Positions 1-7,709 of a stretch of DNA of 64,000 bases are shown here, piece by piece. A model generated the notes under the pieces. The model ran no database searches. It saw nothing but the letters and a program-made list of their open reading frames with translations, and was not told the origin of the DNA. The position numbers and the translations under genes are program-made. Where the stretch lies: assembly GCF_900107395.1 (NCBI RefSeq), contig NZ_FNPW01000016.1, forward strand, positions 1-64,000, written 5' to 3'. The stretch is from Pseudomonas sp. NFIX28 (GTDB lineage: Bacteria; Pseudomonadota; Gammaproteobacteria; Pseudomonadales; Pseudomonadaceae). How positions within the stretch are numbered: the first letter of the stretch is position 1; each line of letters begins with the position of its first letter.

Positions 1-294
1 GTGCTGTTTCACTCCGATCAAGGTTGCCAGTACACCAGCCATAAGTTCAGAAATGAGCTGCTGGAACATGGACACCGGCAAAGCATGAGTCGTAAAGGCG
101 AATGCTGGGACAACGCCCCGATGGAGCGTTTCTTTGGCAGTTTGAAATCGGAGTGGGTGCCTGAAACAGGCTACGACTCGGAGCATGAGGCCCGCGTGGA
201 TGTGCAGCGTTACGTCACGCGCTACAACACGATCAGGCCTCACAGTTACAACGACTATTGGTCGCCGATCGCGAGGGAGAAACGGGCGGCGTAG
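1..294 (+). CDS. IS3-family transposase OrfB, C-terminal part (5' truncated by window edge)
   Basis: This is the C-terminal half of the integrase-core (rve) transposase that cuts and joins IS3-type elements. The visible 97 residues contain HSDQG with the second catalytic Asp at residue 6 and, 36 residues later, the catalytic Glu in WDNAPMERFF. This is the D(35)E spacing of the family. The reading frame is open at the left edge, so the first Asp and the OrfA helix-turn-helix are missing only because of the window limit. The leading gtg is probably internal. The C-terminal RPHSYNDYWSP block is typical of these transposases. The gene looks intact as far as it can be seen. Confidence 0.9.
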   Translation: MLFHSDQGCQYTSHKFRNELLEHGHRQSMSRKGECWDNAPMERFFGSLKSEWVPETGYDSEHEARVDVQRYVTRYNTIRPHSYNDYWSPIAREKRAA

Positions 295-330
295 ACCGTA
301 ATCGGTGTCCAGGATTACTTGACCAGTTCA
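1..330 (+). mobile_element. Right end of an IS3-family insertion sequence (left part outside the window)
   Basis: The segment carries the 3' part of a DDE transposase and ends in a sequence (about 304-330, finishing gaccagttca) that looks like a right terminal inverted repeat. The next base starts a broken REP palindrome, which fixes the boundary near 330. The matching left end lies outside the window, so the inverted repeat and any target duplication cannot be confirmed here. IS3-family membership comes from the transposase; the exact element name is not known. Confidence 0.8.
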
Positions 331-465
331 CCGCAGGCTGCGATCGGGTTGGGCGGCACTCCGACGCAGCAGCCGCCAAGCCTGGCAACGAGGTCTTTCA
401 GCAATACCGCGTCGCCTCGTTACGGCCGCTGCGCGACCGATCGCAGCCTGCGGCAGCGGCTACAC
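331..465. repeat. REPIN interrupted by the insertion sequence
   Basis: The first bases after the IS (ccgcaggctgcgatcggg) are the inner part of a REP palindrome, and the paired REP arm (gatcgcagcctgcggcagcgg) lies at about 438-465. The inner spacer shares a long stretch with the REPIN at 579-726, including about 50 bases from about 367 and about 615. The outer half of the left REP must lie on the far side of the insertion sequence. Confidence 0.8.
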
Positions 466-490
466 AAAGCTCGCAGCGATACGTCCAGCT

Positions 491-575
491 TCAGCCAGCA
501 GACACCGCACTGGCCTTGGCCACCAGGCGTTTGCCGACTTGCAGCGTCACCGTGGGCAAAGGCCATCTGCACCGC
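491..575 (-). pseudogene. 3' remnant of a second thioesterase gene
   Basis: Read on the minus strand, this stretch encodes MAFA, then after a one-base insertion TVTLQVGKRLVAKASAVSAG and a stop. It closely resembles the last about 25 residues of the intact thioesterase at 751-1164, which read TVTLQVGERVVARANAVFAV and end PAG. Only the 3' tail is left and it is flanked by two related REPINs. I infer a former neighbouring paralogue that was almost wholly deleted. The differences show that this is not a fresh duplication. Confidence 0.65.
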
Positions 576-578
576 CCC

Positions 579-726
579 CTGTAGCCGCTGGCGCAGCCTG
601 CGATCGGCTGCACAGCAGCCGCCAAGCCTGGCAACGAGGTCTTTCAGCAATACCGCGTCGCCTCATTACGGCCGCTGCGTCGGAGTGCCGCCCAACCCGA
701 TCGCAGCCTGCGGCAGCGGCTACACA
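579..726. repeat. REPIN (paired inverted REP sequences)
   Basis: A REP arm starting ctgtagccgctggcgcagcc faces an inverted arm ending gcctgcggcagcggctaca, with about 95 bases between. The unit sits at the 3' end of the thioesterase gene and repeats the spacer of the interrupted REPIN to its left. Confidence 0.85.
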
Positions 727-750
727 AAGCTCGCAGCGATATGCCCAGGC

Positions 751-1164
751 TCAGCCAGCAGGCACCGCGAACACCGCGTTGGCCCTGGCCACCACCCGCT
801 CGCCGACTTGCAGGGTGACGGTGGCGAAGGCCATCTGCCGGCCGCGCTTGGAATGTTCCAGGCGCACGTCGATCCATTCGCCGACCTGCACCGCGCCCAG
901 GTAATCCAGGTGCATGCTGGCGGTAACCAGCGACAACGGCGGGTCGCTGGCAAAGGCCATGGCGTAGCCCATGCCGATATCGGCCAGGGTGGCGAGGATG
1001 CCGCCGTGCACGGTGCCGCGCCCATTGGCATGGCGGCGGTCGGCGCGCAGGCCGAGCTCCAGTTGCAAGCCGCTGCCACGGCAATACACCGGGCCGATCA
1101 GCTCCAGCAGCGGGCTGCTGCGCGAAAGCGGAGCGTAGCCTTCAGGCAATGGAAAATCAGTCAT
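751..1164 (-). CDS. PaaI-family hotdog thioesterase
   Basis: The 137-residue product has the single hotdog-fold length and the family signature around HGGILATLADIGMGYA, where the HGG loop and the following acidic residue form the acyl-CoA thioesterase site. It probably hydrolyses a small aromatic or medium-chain acyl-CoA in the cytoplasm; the substrate cannot be read from sequence. The start chosen gives MTDFPLPEG and has AAGG a short distance upstream. A longer in-frame extension to about 1290 has no family similarity. The gene runs convergently into the REPIN at 579-726, and its 3' end is echoed by the remnant at 491-575. Confidence 0.85.
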   Translation of the reverse strand: MTDFPLPEGYAPLSRSSPLLELIGPVYCRGSGLQLELGLRADRRHANGRGTVHGGILATLADIGMGYAMAFASDPPLSLVTASMHLDYLGAVQVGEWIDVRLEHSKRGRQMAFATVTLQVGERVVARANAVFAVPAG

Positions 1165-1315
1165 GACGATACCTTGCTTGTATGATTGGCGGCCGCAGGG
1201 CGCGGTGCACTCAAGGTGTAATCCACAACCCGTCCCGCGGCTATCGAGATCAGCGCGGCAAATCTGCCGCGATAAGCCGCACCATCCCATCGCAACTCAA
1301 AAGGACCGAGGCGCC

Positions 1316-1738
1316 ATGCAAACCATCCGAGCCAAATCCGTGTGCGTCTTTCGCCAGGGCCAGCACATCCTGCTGGCCGAAGGTTTCGACCCGGGCAAGA
1401 ACGAGCGCTACCTGATGCCCGTCGGTGGCGGCATCGACTTTGGCGAGACCTCAGCCAGCGCCGCCAAACGCGAAGTGCTGGAAGAAATCGGTGCCGAGAT
1501 CCAGGACATCAAGCTGCTGGGAGTGCTGGAGAATCTGTTCGTGTTCGACGGCACACCCGGCCATGAAATTGTCTTTATCCATGAAGCGCATTTTGTCGAT
1601 CGGCACTTTTATGCCGCGACCGAACTTGAGGGTGTCGAAACCGACGGCCACCGGTTCGTTGTGCGCTGGGTAAGCCTGCAACTGATCCGCGACAATCGCC
1701 TCAACGTCTATCCGCACGGCCTGCTCGACCTGCTCTGA
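1316..1738 (+). CDS. Nudix hydrolase
   Basis: The 140-residue protein contains a complete Nudix box, G-x5-E-x7-REVLEEIG, at about residues 42-64 (starting GGIDFGE). This motif binds the divalent metals that activate hydrolysis of a nucleoside-diphosphate-linked substrate. The rest of the chain, with VFRQGQHILLAEG near the N-terminus, matches small stand-alone Nudix enzymes of the MutT type. Start ATG follows AAGGACCGAGG; upstream in-frame codons belong to the intergenic region. The gene is divergent from the thioesterase, with about 150 bases between. The substrate is unknown. Confidence 0.88.
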   Translation: MQTIRAKSVCVFRQGQHILLAEGFDPGKNERYLMPVGGGIDFGETSASAAKREVLEEIGAEIQDIKLLGVLENLFVFDGTPGHEIVFIHEAHFVDRHFYAATELEGVETDGHRFVVRWVSLQLIRDNRLNVYPHGLLDLL

Positions 1739-1781
1739 GGCCGCTGCAAACAACCGCTTGCCCCCCATTCAAGGAGAAACC

Positions 1782-2570
1782 ATGCACCGCCAGGACCGCA
1801 AAACCCTTCGCCCAGGCACCCTTGCCTGCATCCTGCTCAGCAGCCTGCTGGCCGCCTGCTCCCCCAGCGACCGCTCGTCCTCGGTGGCGATCGGTGGCGC
1901 CCAGGGCAAGGCCGGCGCGCAGTTGGCCTACGAGCATGAACTGAGCCTGTCGCTGCCCTCGGCGCAGATCGCGCCGCGCCTGGACGCCACCCGCCAAGCC
2001 TGCGAAAGCGCCCAGTTCGGCGCCTGCAATATCCTGCGCCTGCAACAGGGTGAATACCGCGCCCAGGTGATCCTGCGCATCGTGCCCGACGGCGTCGAGC
2101 CCATCGTCGCGCTGGCCGCCCAGGGCGCCGAAATCGGCGAGCGCATCACCAGCGCCGAAGACCTGGCCGACGCCGTGGCCGACGTGCAGCGCCAGCAGGA
2201 GCGGCTCAAGGCCCAGCAGCAACGCCTCGACCAACTGGCGGCGCGCAAGGACATCACCGTCAGCGACCTGATTACCCTGAGCAAGGAACAGGCAAGCATC
2301 GAAAACGACCTGCAGGCCCTGGCCCAGACCGCCGCCGGCCAACAGCGCCGGCTCGACACCAACCGCCTGACCCTGAACTTCGTGCCCACCGACAGCAGCC
2401 AGCGCGGTTCGAAGCTGCAACGGGCGTTCGACAACCTGCTGGACAACCTTGCCTACGGCACCGCCGAAGCCCTGGAAAAAGGCAGCTATGTGCTGCCGTT
2501 CCTGGTCCTGGCCTTCCCGCTGGTGATGATCTGGGTCTGGCTGTGGCGCCGGTTCGTGCGCCGTCGTTGA
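1782..2570 (+). CDS. DUF4349-type lipoprotein
   Basis: The 262-residue precursor begins with a basic N-terminus and a lipobox (LLAAC, Cys about residue 25), so it should be lipidated. The central part contains a heptad-rich stretch (about residues 130-185, with many Gln, Leu and Arg) that is probably coiled coil. The C-terminus has one membrane helix (VLPFLVLAFPLVMIWVWLW) followed by a basic RRFVRRR tail. This order matches the DUF4349 family, whose function is unknown. The RBS is AAGGAG. It lies 43 bases after the Nudix gene and ends at a strong terminator, so the two may be co-transcribed. Confidence 0.8.
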   Translation: MHRQDRKTLRPGTLACILLSSLLAACSPSDRSSSVAIGGAQGKAGAQLAYEHELSLSLPSAQIAPRLDATRQACESAQFGACNILRLQQGEYRAQVILRIVPDGVEPIVALAAQGAEIGERITSAEDLADAVADVQRQQERLKAQQQRLDQLAARKDITVSDLITLSKEQASIENDLQALAQTAAGQQRRLDTNRLTLNFVPTDSSQRGSKLQRAFDNLLDNLAYGTAEALEKGSYVLPFLVLAFPLVMIWVWLWRRFVRRR

Positions 2571-2592
2571 ATCCACGCCGCTGCCTTGCAAC

Positions 2593-2622
2593 AAGCCCGG
2601 CCTGATGCGCCGGGCTTTTTTA
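2593..2622 (+). terminator. Rho-independent terminator
   Basis: An 8-bp stem (aagcccgg / ccgggctt) with a nine-base loop is followed directly by a T run. It ends the lipoprotein transcript. Confidence 0.85.
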
Positions 2623-2926
2623 TGCCTGGGCCGGGAGCGGGTTGCGCCGGCAATTTTTATCGCGAGCACGCTCGCCTCTATAGGTCCTGCGCCGGGGGTG
2701 GAAGCCGGGCAAATGCCGCCACCGCGGCCCACTGGCGGAGCGCGCCGGACCGCGATCATGCGCCGCCCTGCCCCTTCAAATCCTCGGTGCAAGGCTCTAT
2801 TCCAGGGCTTCGCGCCGCTATCATTGGCGTCGATGGTCACCATCGATTCAATGAAATTCTCAAAAAAAATCCGCCGCGTACCATCTGCTCCATACCAACC
2901 AAACAGCACCCCCGGAGCACACCACC
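2623..2926. other. Intergenic region, no gene recognised
   Basis: No convincing coding region is present. A degenerate copy of the gcgagc...ctcgcctctataggtc REP type lies at about 2660-2690. The last 100 bases are A-rich and presumably hold the promoter of the repeat protein downstream, but no clear -35/-10 pair can be picked. Confidence 0.5.
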
Positions 2927-3445
2927 ATGAAACGCCAAGTCCTTCTCAGCATCGCTTTCTCGGTTCTTGCAGCCAACGCTTTTGCCGCGTCCTCGGCCTA
3001 CCCGGTTGTCGCCGAAGGCGGCTCGGATCGCCTGATTGAAAAACGTGTCGCCGAAGGTGGTGCCGATCGCTTGATCGAACGCCGCGTCGCCGAAGGTGGC
3101 TCCGATCGCCTGATCGAACGCCGGGTTGCCGAAGGTGGTTCCGACCGCCTGATCGAACGCCGCGTCGCCGAAGGTGGCGCCGATCGCCTGATCGAACGCC
3201 GGGTTGCCGAAGGTGGTTCCGACCGTCTGATCGAACGCCGTGTCGCTGAAGGTGGTGCTGATCGCCTGATCGAACGCCGCGTTGCCGAAGGTGGTGCTGA
3301 TCGCCTGATCGAACGTCGCGTCGCCGAAGGTGGTTCCGATCGTCTGATCGAACGTCGTGTCGCTGAAGGTGGTGCTGATCGCCTGATCGAACGCCGCGTT
3401 GCCGAAGGTGGCTCCGATCGTCTGATCAAGCGTCGCGCCGTATGA
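2927..3445 (+). CDS. Secreted tandem-repeat protein with eleven 13-residue units
   Basis: The 172-residue precursor has a classic signal peptide (basic MKRQ, hydrophobic core, AFA cleavage site after residue 20). A seven-residue linker is followed by eleven head-to-tail copies of VAEGG(S/A)DRLIERR and a two-residue tail. The units alternate Ser and Ala at position 6 and differ mostly by silent codon changes, so selection appears to act on the protein. Each unit is amphipathic, with an acidic-glycine turn and a dibasic end. The product should be periplasmic or secreted. GGAG precedes the ATG, and the gene stands alone between two terminators. I do not know a function for it. Confidence 0.85.
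   Translation: MKRQVLLSIAFSVLAANAFAASSAYPVVAEGGSDRLIEKRVAEGGADRLIERRVAEGGSDRLIERRVAEGGSDRLIERRVAEGGADRLIERRVAEGGSDRLIERRVAEGGADRLIERRVAEGGADRLIERRVAEGGSDRLIERRVAEGGADRLIERRVAEGGSDRLIKRRAV
3008..3436 (+). repeat. Eleven direct 39-bp repeats inside the gene
   Basis: Each 39-bp unit encodes one 13-residue repeat. Units differ at wobble positions (ggc/ggt, cgc/cgt, gcc/gct) and at the Ser/Ala codon. Head-to-tail identity of this kind is prone to copy-number change by slippage or unequal crossing over. Confidence 0.95.
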
Positions 3446-3466
3446 TTGCGCGGTCCGCAGTACTCG

Positions 3467-3500
3467 AAAAAAAGCCCGGCCTTATCAGCCGGGCTTTTTT
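3467..3500 (+). terminator. Rho-independent terminator
   Basis: A 10-bp stem (aaagcccggc / gccgggcttt) with a seven-base loop is flanked by A and T runs. It lies 21 bases after the repeat-protein stop. Confidence 0.88.
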
Positions 3501-3540
3501 CATTTCAAGGCACTGTCAGCCCCTGTCGATCGCCACGCCC

Positions 3541-3675
3541 CTGTAGCCGCTGGCAAAGCCTGCGATCGATCTGGGCGGCATTCCGACGCAACGGCCGAAA
3601 CAATGCAACGTCATACTCCTACTCCCACAGGCGTCTGCTACGCAGCCGATCGCAGCCTGCGGCAGCGGCTACAAC
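3541..3675. repeat. REPIN overlapping the end of the DUF1615 gene
   Basis: A left arm ctgtagccgctggcaaagcc pairs with a right arm gcagcctgcggcagcggctac. The stop codon of the DUF1615 gene falls within the right arm. Confidence 0.85.
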
Positions 3676-4769
3676 CTCGCCATGCAGCGCTGATACCGCT
3701 CATCCACTCGCTTGGCGAACCAGGCGGTGGTCAGCTTGCGGGTGATTTTCGGGCTTTTCAGCTGGATGCCCGGCAGCACCTGGCGCGGCAAGGCCTTGCC
3801 TTGCGCCTGCTCCGCCAGGGCGAACACTCGTTTGTACAGCTTGGTGTCCTCGAATTCGAGGCTGTTGCCCTTCTCCAACTGGTTGCGAATGCTCGGGTTG
3901 CGCATGTCCAGGGATTTACCCAGGGCGCGCACCGCCAGTTCGGTGCTGCCGGGCATGATCGAGTCATGGCGGATCAGGTCGCCGTCCAGCGCCAGGGAAA
4001 TCCCCGAAGCCACGCTCAGGGCGTTCTGGAACGCGGCGTTGCGGCTGGCGTACCAGCCGGCGTTGAAGTCGGCGAAACGGTACAGCGGCTGCGGGTAGTT
4101 CACCGGGTAACCGAGCAGGTGGGCGATACCGAAATACATGCCGCCACGCCGGCTGAACACCTCGCGGCGGATCGAGCCGTCCACGCTGTAGGGATAATTG
4201 CGCGCCTGCTGCTCGGCGAAATCGATGCTGACCTGCATCGGCCCGCCGGTGTGCACCGGGTTGAAACCGCCGAACAGGGTCTTGCCCATGGGCACGCTGT
4301 CGATGAAGTCGTCGAAGATCGCGCTCAGTTCCTTCTCCGTGCGCGCCGCGGCCAGGCGGTCGCTGTAGGACTTGCCGTTCGACGAACGCATCTGCAACGC
4401 CGCGCCGACCAGCATCGACGGCACATGCACCTTGGCCGCGCGGCGGTCGATTTCGCTACGGGCGATCTTGCCCAGCCCCGGCACCGGCGGGTCGACCTGA
4501 TAGGTCGACTCCTGCTCGGTCACCGCCAGCACTGCACAAAGGTTGCTCTTGCTCGGCTCGATGCCCTGGGCGGTAAAGGCCACCTGGATATCCCGGGCCC
4601 AGCCCTGGCGGTCGGCGACCTTGGCCGGCAGCAGGCGCACCACCTGGGCCTGGACCTGCGCCGGGCTTGGCGCTGGCGCCCGTGAACCGAGCTGGCCGGC
4701 ACAACCGGCCAGGGCCAGCGCGGCCGCGACGCCGGCCCAGCGAAGTGAGTACAGAGGTTTTCTAGACAT
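3669..4769 (-). CDS. DUF1615 lipoprotein, lysozyme-like
   Basis: The start chosen gives MSRKPLYSLRW followed by a hydrophobic core and a lipobox LAGC, so the mature protein of about 345 residues is a lipoprotein. A longer upstream extension would bury the signal and was rejected. The stretch CAVLAVTEQESTYQVDP resembles the catalytic-Glu region of lytic transglycosylases (E-S-T after a helix). The whole length fits the DUF1615 family, which is usually linked to cell-wall turnover; that role is inferred. It is monocistronic and runs into a REPIN. Nothing looks truncated. Confidence 0.78.
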   Translation of the reverse strand: MSRKPLYSLRWAGVAAALALAGCAGQLGSRAPAPSPAQVQAQVVRLLPAKVADRQGWARDIQVAFTAQGIEPSKSNLCAVLAVTEQESTYQVDPPVPGLGKIARSEIDRRAAKVHVPSMLVGAALQMRSSNGKSYSDRLAAARTEKELSAIFDDFIDSVPMGKTLFGGFNPVHTGGPMQVSIDFAEQQARNYPYSVDGSIRREVFSRRGGMYFGIAHLLGYPVNYPQPLYRFADFNAGWYASRNAAFQNALSVASGISLALDGDLIRHDSIMPGSTELAVRALGKSLDMRNPSIRNQLEKGNSLEFEDTKLYKRVFALAEQAQGKALPRQVLPGIQLKSPKITRKLTTAWFAKRVDERYQRCMARL

Positions 4770-4965
4770 GGCTTCCCAGTAATTTTGAAGGCGGCCCGCG
4801 CCTGGAAGATGTTGAGCAAGACGCGCGGCCGCCAATATCGACCCTCGAGGCGCCGCGCTGTTCCGTGCCGGCGACAGGCCATTTGAGCATTCCCCGTGAC
4901 CGGCGGCGAATTTCACCTAATCTGAAACCTCATCGCCCACCGAAACACAACAGGCAGGGCCCGCC

Positions 4966-5334
4966 ATGAGCGTGCAACTTGACCACACCATCGTCTGGTG
5001 CCGCGACAAGCAACGGTCGGCGGATTTTCTCGTGCAATTGCTTGGCCTGCCGCCCCCCTTGCCCTTCGGCCCGATGCTGGTGGTGCAGCTGGATAACGGC
5101 GTGTCCCTGGATTACTACAACGACGACCCGCCCATCGCCTCCCAGCACTATGCCTTTGTGGTCGCCGCCGCCGACTTCGAACCGATATTGCAACGCATTC
5201 GCCAGCGCGGCCTGGCGTTCTGGGCCGACCCGGGCAAGCAGCGAGCCAATGAAATCAACCGCCACGAAGGCGGTCGCCGGGTGTATTTTGATGACCCCGA
5301 CGGCCACCTGCTGGAAGTGTTCAGCCAGACCTGA
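4966..5334 (+). CDS. VOC (glyoxalase/dioxygenase superfamily) protein
   Basis: The 122-residue protein has the two beta-alpha-beta-beta-beta halves of the vicinal oxygen chelate fold. A His near the start (LDHTIVWC), a central HYAF and a C-terminal FDDPDGHLLEVF supply likely metal ligands, including the final Glu. Members act as glyoxalases, fosfomycin-type resistance enzymes or dioxygenases; which applies here cannot be decided. It lies 32 bases ahead of a LysE-type exporter on the same strand, so co-transcription is likely. Confidence 0.82.
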   Translation: MSVQLDHTIVWCRDKQRSADFLVQLLGLPPPLPFGPMLVVQLDNGVSLDYYNDDPPIASQHYAFVVAAADFEPILQRIRQRGLAFWADPGKQRANEINRHEGGRRVYFDDPDGHLLEVFSQT

Positions 5335-5366
5335 GCCCCGTCACCTGCCCTGGAGTGCCTTGCACC

Positions 5367-5981
5367 ATGCTTTCACTGGATTTTCTCGTGACCTCGCTGA
5401 TCGTCGTGCTGATCCCCGGCAGCGGCGTGATCCTGACCATTTCCACGGCGCTGGTGGCCGGCAAGCGCGCCAGCCTGTTCACCGCCATCGGCTGCACCGC
5501 CGGGATAGTCCCGCACCTGCTGGCCTCGGTGCTGGGCCTGTCGGCCATCCTGCACACCAGTGCGCTGGCCTTCCAGGGCTTGAAGTTCGCGGGGGTCGCC
5601 TACCTGCTGTACCTGGCCTACGCCACCTGGCGCGACCGCTCGGCCTTCGCCGTGGACACCAGCGCTCCTGCCACCAGCGCTGGCGGCCTGGTGCTCAAGG
5701 CCTGCCTGCTGAACATCCTCAACCCCAAGCTGACGATCTTCTTCCTGGCTTTCCTGCCGCAGTTCATCAGCCACGACGGCACGTCGCCGGCGATGCAGAT
5801 GCTCGGCCTGAGCGGCGTGTTCATGGCGATGACCTTCGCCGTATTCGTCGCCTACGGCCTGTTGGCCAACCTGTTCCGCAAGGCGGTGATCGAGTCGCCC
5901 CAGGTGCAGAACTGGCTGCGTCGCAGCTTTGCCGCGAGCTTCGCCGCCCTGGGCCTGAACCTGGCGTTCGCCCAGCGCTGA
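5367..5981 (+). CDS. LysE/RhtB-family amino-acid exporter
   Basis: The 204-residue membrane protein has about six hydrophobic segments. It carries the LysE-family N-terminal signature with a small-residue-rich PGSGVILTISTALVAGKRAS and the central NPKLTIFFLAFLPQF motif. It should export an amino acid or derivative from the cytoplasm; the substrate is unknown. The ATG giving MLSLDFLV is preceded by GGAG; a GTG twelve bases upstream is the alternative. It sits between the VOC gene and the flavin monooxygenase, all on the same strand with short gaps. Confidence 0.86.
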   Translation: MLSLDFLVTSLIVVLIPGSGVILTISTALVAGKRASLFTAIGCTAGIVPHLLASVLGLSAILHTSALAFQGLKFAGVAYLLYLAYATWRDRSAFAVDTSAPATSAGGLVLKACLLNILNPKLTIFFLAFLPQFISHDGTSPAMQMLGLSGVFMAMTFAVFVAYGLLANLFRKAVIESPQVQNWLRRSFAASFAALGLNLAFAQR

Positions 5982-6033
5982 AACCTGCTACACGAAACCG
6001 GCATGACATTGATCTCTCGACGAGGGCAAGGAC

Positions 6034-7554
6034 ATGAACCGCAGCGACGTACTGATCATTGGCGCCGGCCCCACCGGCCTGGTTCTGGCGTTGTGGCTGA
6101 GCCGGCAGGGGGTCAAGGTGCGCATCCTCGACCAGACCGCCGGCCCGGGCACCACCTCGCGGGCCCTGGCGGTGCAGGCCCGGACCCTTGAGCTGTACCG
6201 CCAGCTGGACCTGACCCAGGCCATCCTCGAGCAGGGCCATCGGGTGCCGGCCGCCAACCTCTGGGTCAAGGGCGAACAGGCCGCCCACCTGCCGCTGAGC
6301 GCCATCGGCGCCGACCTGACGCCCTACCCGTTCCTGGAAATCTACCCGCAAGACCAGCACGAGCAATTGCTGATCGAACGCCTGGAACGCTTCGGCGTGA
6401 CGGTCGAGCGCCAGACCGAGCTGCTGGGCTTCACCGACCACGGCCACCTGGTCAGCGCCCAGCTGCGCGGCGCCGACGGCCAGGAGGAAACCTGCCAGGC
6501 CTTCTACCTGGCCGGCTGCGATGGCGCCCGCTCGACGGTGCGCAAGACCCTGGGCATCGATTTTCCCGGCGGCACCTATCAGCAGGTGTTTTATGTGGCC
6601 GACGTCGACGCCCAGGGGCCGGCGCTCAATGGCGAATTGCACGCGGACCTCGACGAGGCGGATTTCCTCGCGGTGTTTCCGCTGGCCGGCACAGGCCGGG
6701 CGCGGCTGATCGGCACGGTGCGCGACGAACGCGCCGAACAGGCGGAAACCCTCAGGTTCGAGGACGTCAGCCGGCGCGCCATGGACAACCTCAAGGTGCA
6801 GGTCGACCAGGTCAACTGGTTCTCCACCTACCGCGTGCATCACCGGGTCGCCCAGCACTTCGGCAAGGGCCGCGCCTTCCTGCTTGGCGATGCCGCCCAT
6901 GTGCACAGCCCGGCCGGCGGCCAGGGCATGAACACCGGCATCGGCGACGCCATCAACCTGGCCTGGAAGCTCGCCGCGGTGCTCAACGGCAAGGCCGAGG
7001 AGCACCTGCTGGCGACCTATGAGTTCGAGCGCATCGAGTTCGCCCGGCGCCTGGTGGCCACCACCGACCGGGTGTTCAGCTTCGTCACCGCCGACGGGCC
7101 GATCGCCAACCTGCTGCGCACCCGCCTGGCGCCGCTGCTGATCCCCAAGGTGACGTCGGTGGAAGCGGCCCGCGAGTTCCTGTTCCGCACGGTGTCGCAG
7201 ATCACCCTCAACTACCGCGACATGCCGCTGAGCTGCGGCAGCGCCGGCCATGTCCACGGCGGCGACCGCCTGCCCTGGGCCCACGGTGCGGTCACCGACA
7301 ACTTCGCCAGCCTCGACCACCTGGGGTGGCAGGTGCATGTGTACGGCGTCACCAGCGACGCCCTGCGCGCCTGGTGCGCCGAGCGGCAGATGCCGTTGAC
7401 GGTGTTCGACTGGGAACCGGCGCACCAGGCCGCTGGCCTCGCGCGCAACGCTTTCTATTTGCTGCGGCCGGACACCTACGTGGCGCTGGCCGAGAAATCG
7501 GCGGACCCGAGGGTGCTGGAGCGGTATTTCGAGGAGCGCAAGATTACCCTTTGA
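6034..7554 (+). CDS. FAD-dependent aromatic-type monooxygenase (PheA/TfdB class)
   Basis: The 506-residue flavoprotein starts with the dinucleotide-binding motif IGAGPTGL at residues 8-15. It has the DG motif (CDGARSTVRK) in the middle and the second FAD motif GDAAH followed by PAGGQGMNTGIGDA. These are diagnostic of class A flavin hydroxylases that use NAD(P)H and O2 to hydroxylate phenols or related rings. The C-terminal thioredoxin-like domain of the phenol-hydroxylase subgroup is recognisable (last about 130 residues). The start follows GAGGGCAAGGAC. It closes a possible three-gene operon with the VOC and LysE genes. The substrate is unknown. Confidence 0.87.
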   Translation: MNRSDVLIIGAGPTGLVLALWLSRQGVKVRILDQTAGPGTTSRALAVQARTLELYRQLDLTQAILEQGHRVPAANLWVKGEQAAHLPLSAIGADLTPYPFLEIYPQDQHEQLLIERLERFGVTVERQTELLGFTDHGHLVSAQLRGADGQEETCQAFYLAGCDGARSTVRKTLGIDFPGGTYQQVFYVADVDAQGPALNGELHADLDEADFLAVFPLAGTGRARLIGTVRDERAEQAETLRFEDVSRRAMDNLKVQVDQVNWFSTYRVHHRVAQHFGKGRAFLLGDAAHVHSPAGGQGMNTGIGDAINLAWKLAAVLNGKAEEHLLATYEFERIEFARRLVATTDRVFSFVTADGPIANLLRTRLAPLLIPKVTSVEAAREFLFRTVSQITLNYRDMPLSCGSAGHVHGGDRLPWAHGAVTDNFASLDHLGWQVHVYGVTSDALRAWCAERQMPLTVFDWEPAHQAAGLARNAFYLLRPDTYVALAEKSADPRVLERYFEERKITL

Positions 7555-7606
7555 GAGGGGCAGATAAATTCGTCGACGGGATTATGCAGCGTCTGGATTG
7601 ACGTCA

Positions 7607-7659
7607 TCGCGGGCAAGCCTCGCTCCTACAGATTTTGTAGGAGCGAGGCTTGCCCGCGA
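7607..7659. repeat. Perfect 24-bp inverted REP pair
   Basis: tcgcgggcaagcctcgctcc plus four bases is exactly mirrored after a five-base loop. It lies between the convergent monooxygenase and hemB genes, so it may also stop transcription, although there is no T run. Confidence 0.9.
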
Positions 7660-7709
7660 TAGGGCCCTTGAGGGCGATACATTTACATCTGGAACACCGC
7701 TGGAGCGCG

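Noticed and set aside
2998..3429. Open frame on the minus strand through the 39-bp repeats
   Set aside because: It is the complement of the repeat gene, without signal, start or terminator; the plus frame has all of these and silent wobble changes.
5821..7425. Long minus-strand frame across the flavin monooxygenase
   Set aside because: It has no domain similarity; the plus strand has complete FAD motifs.
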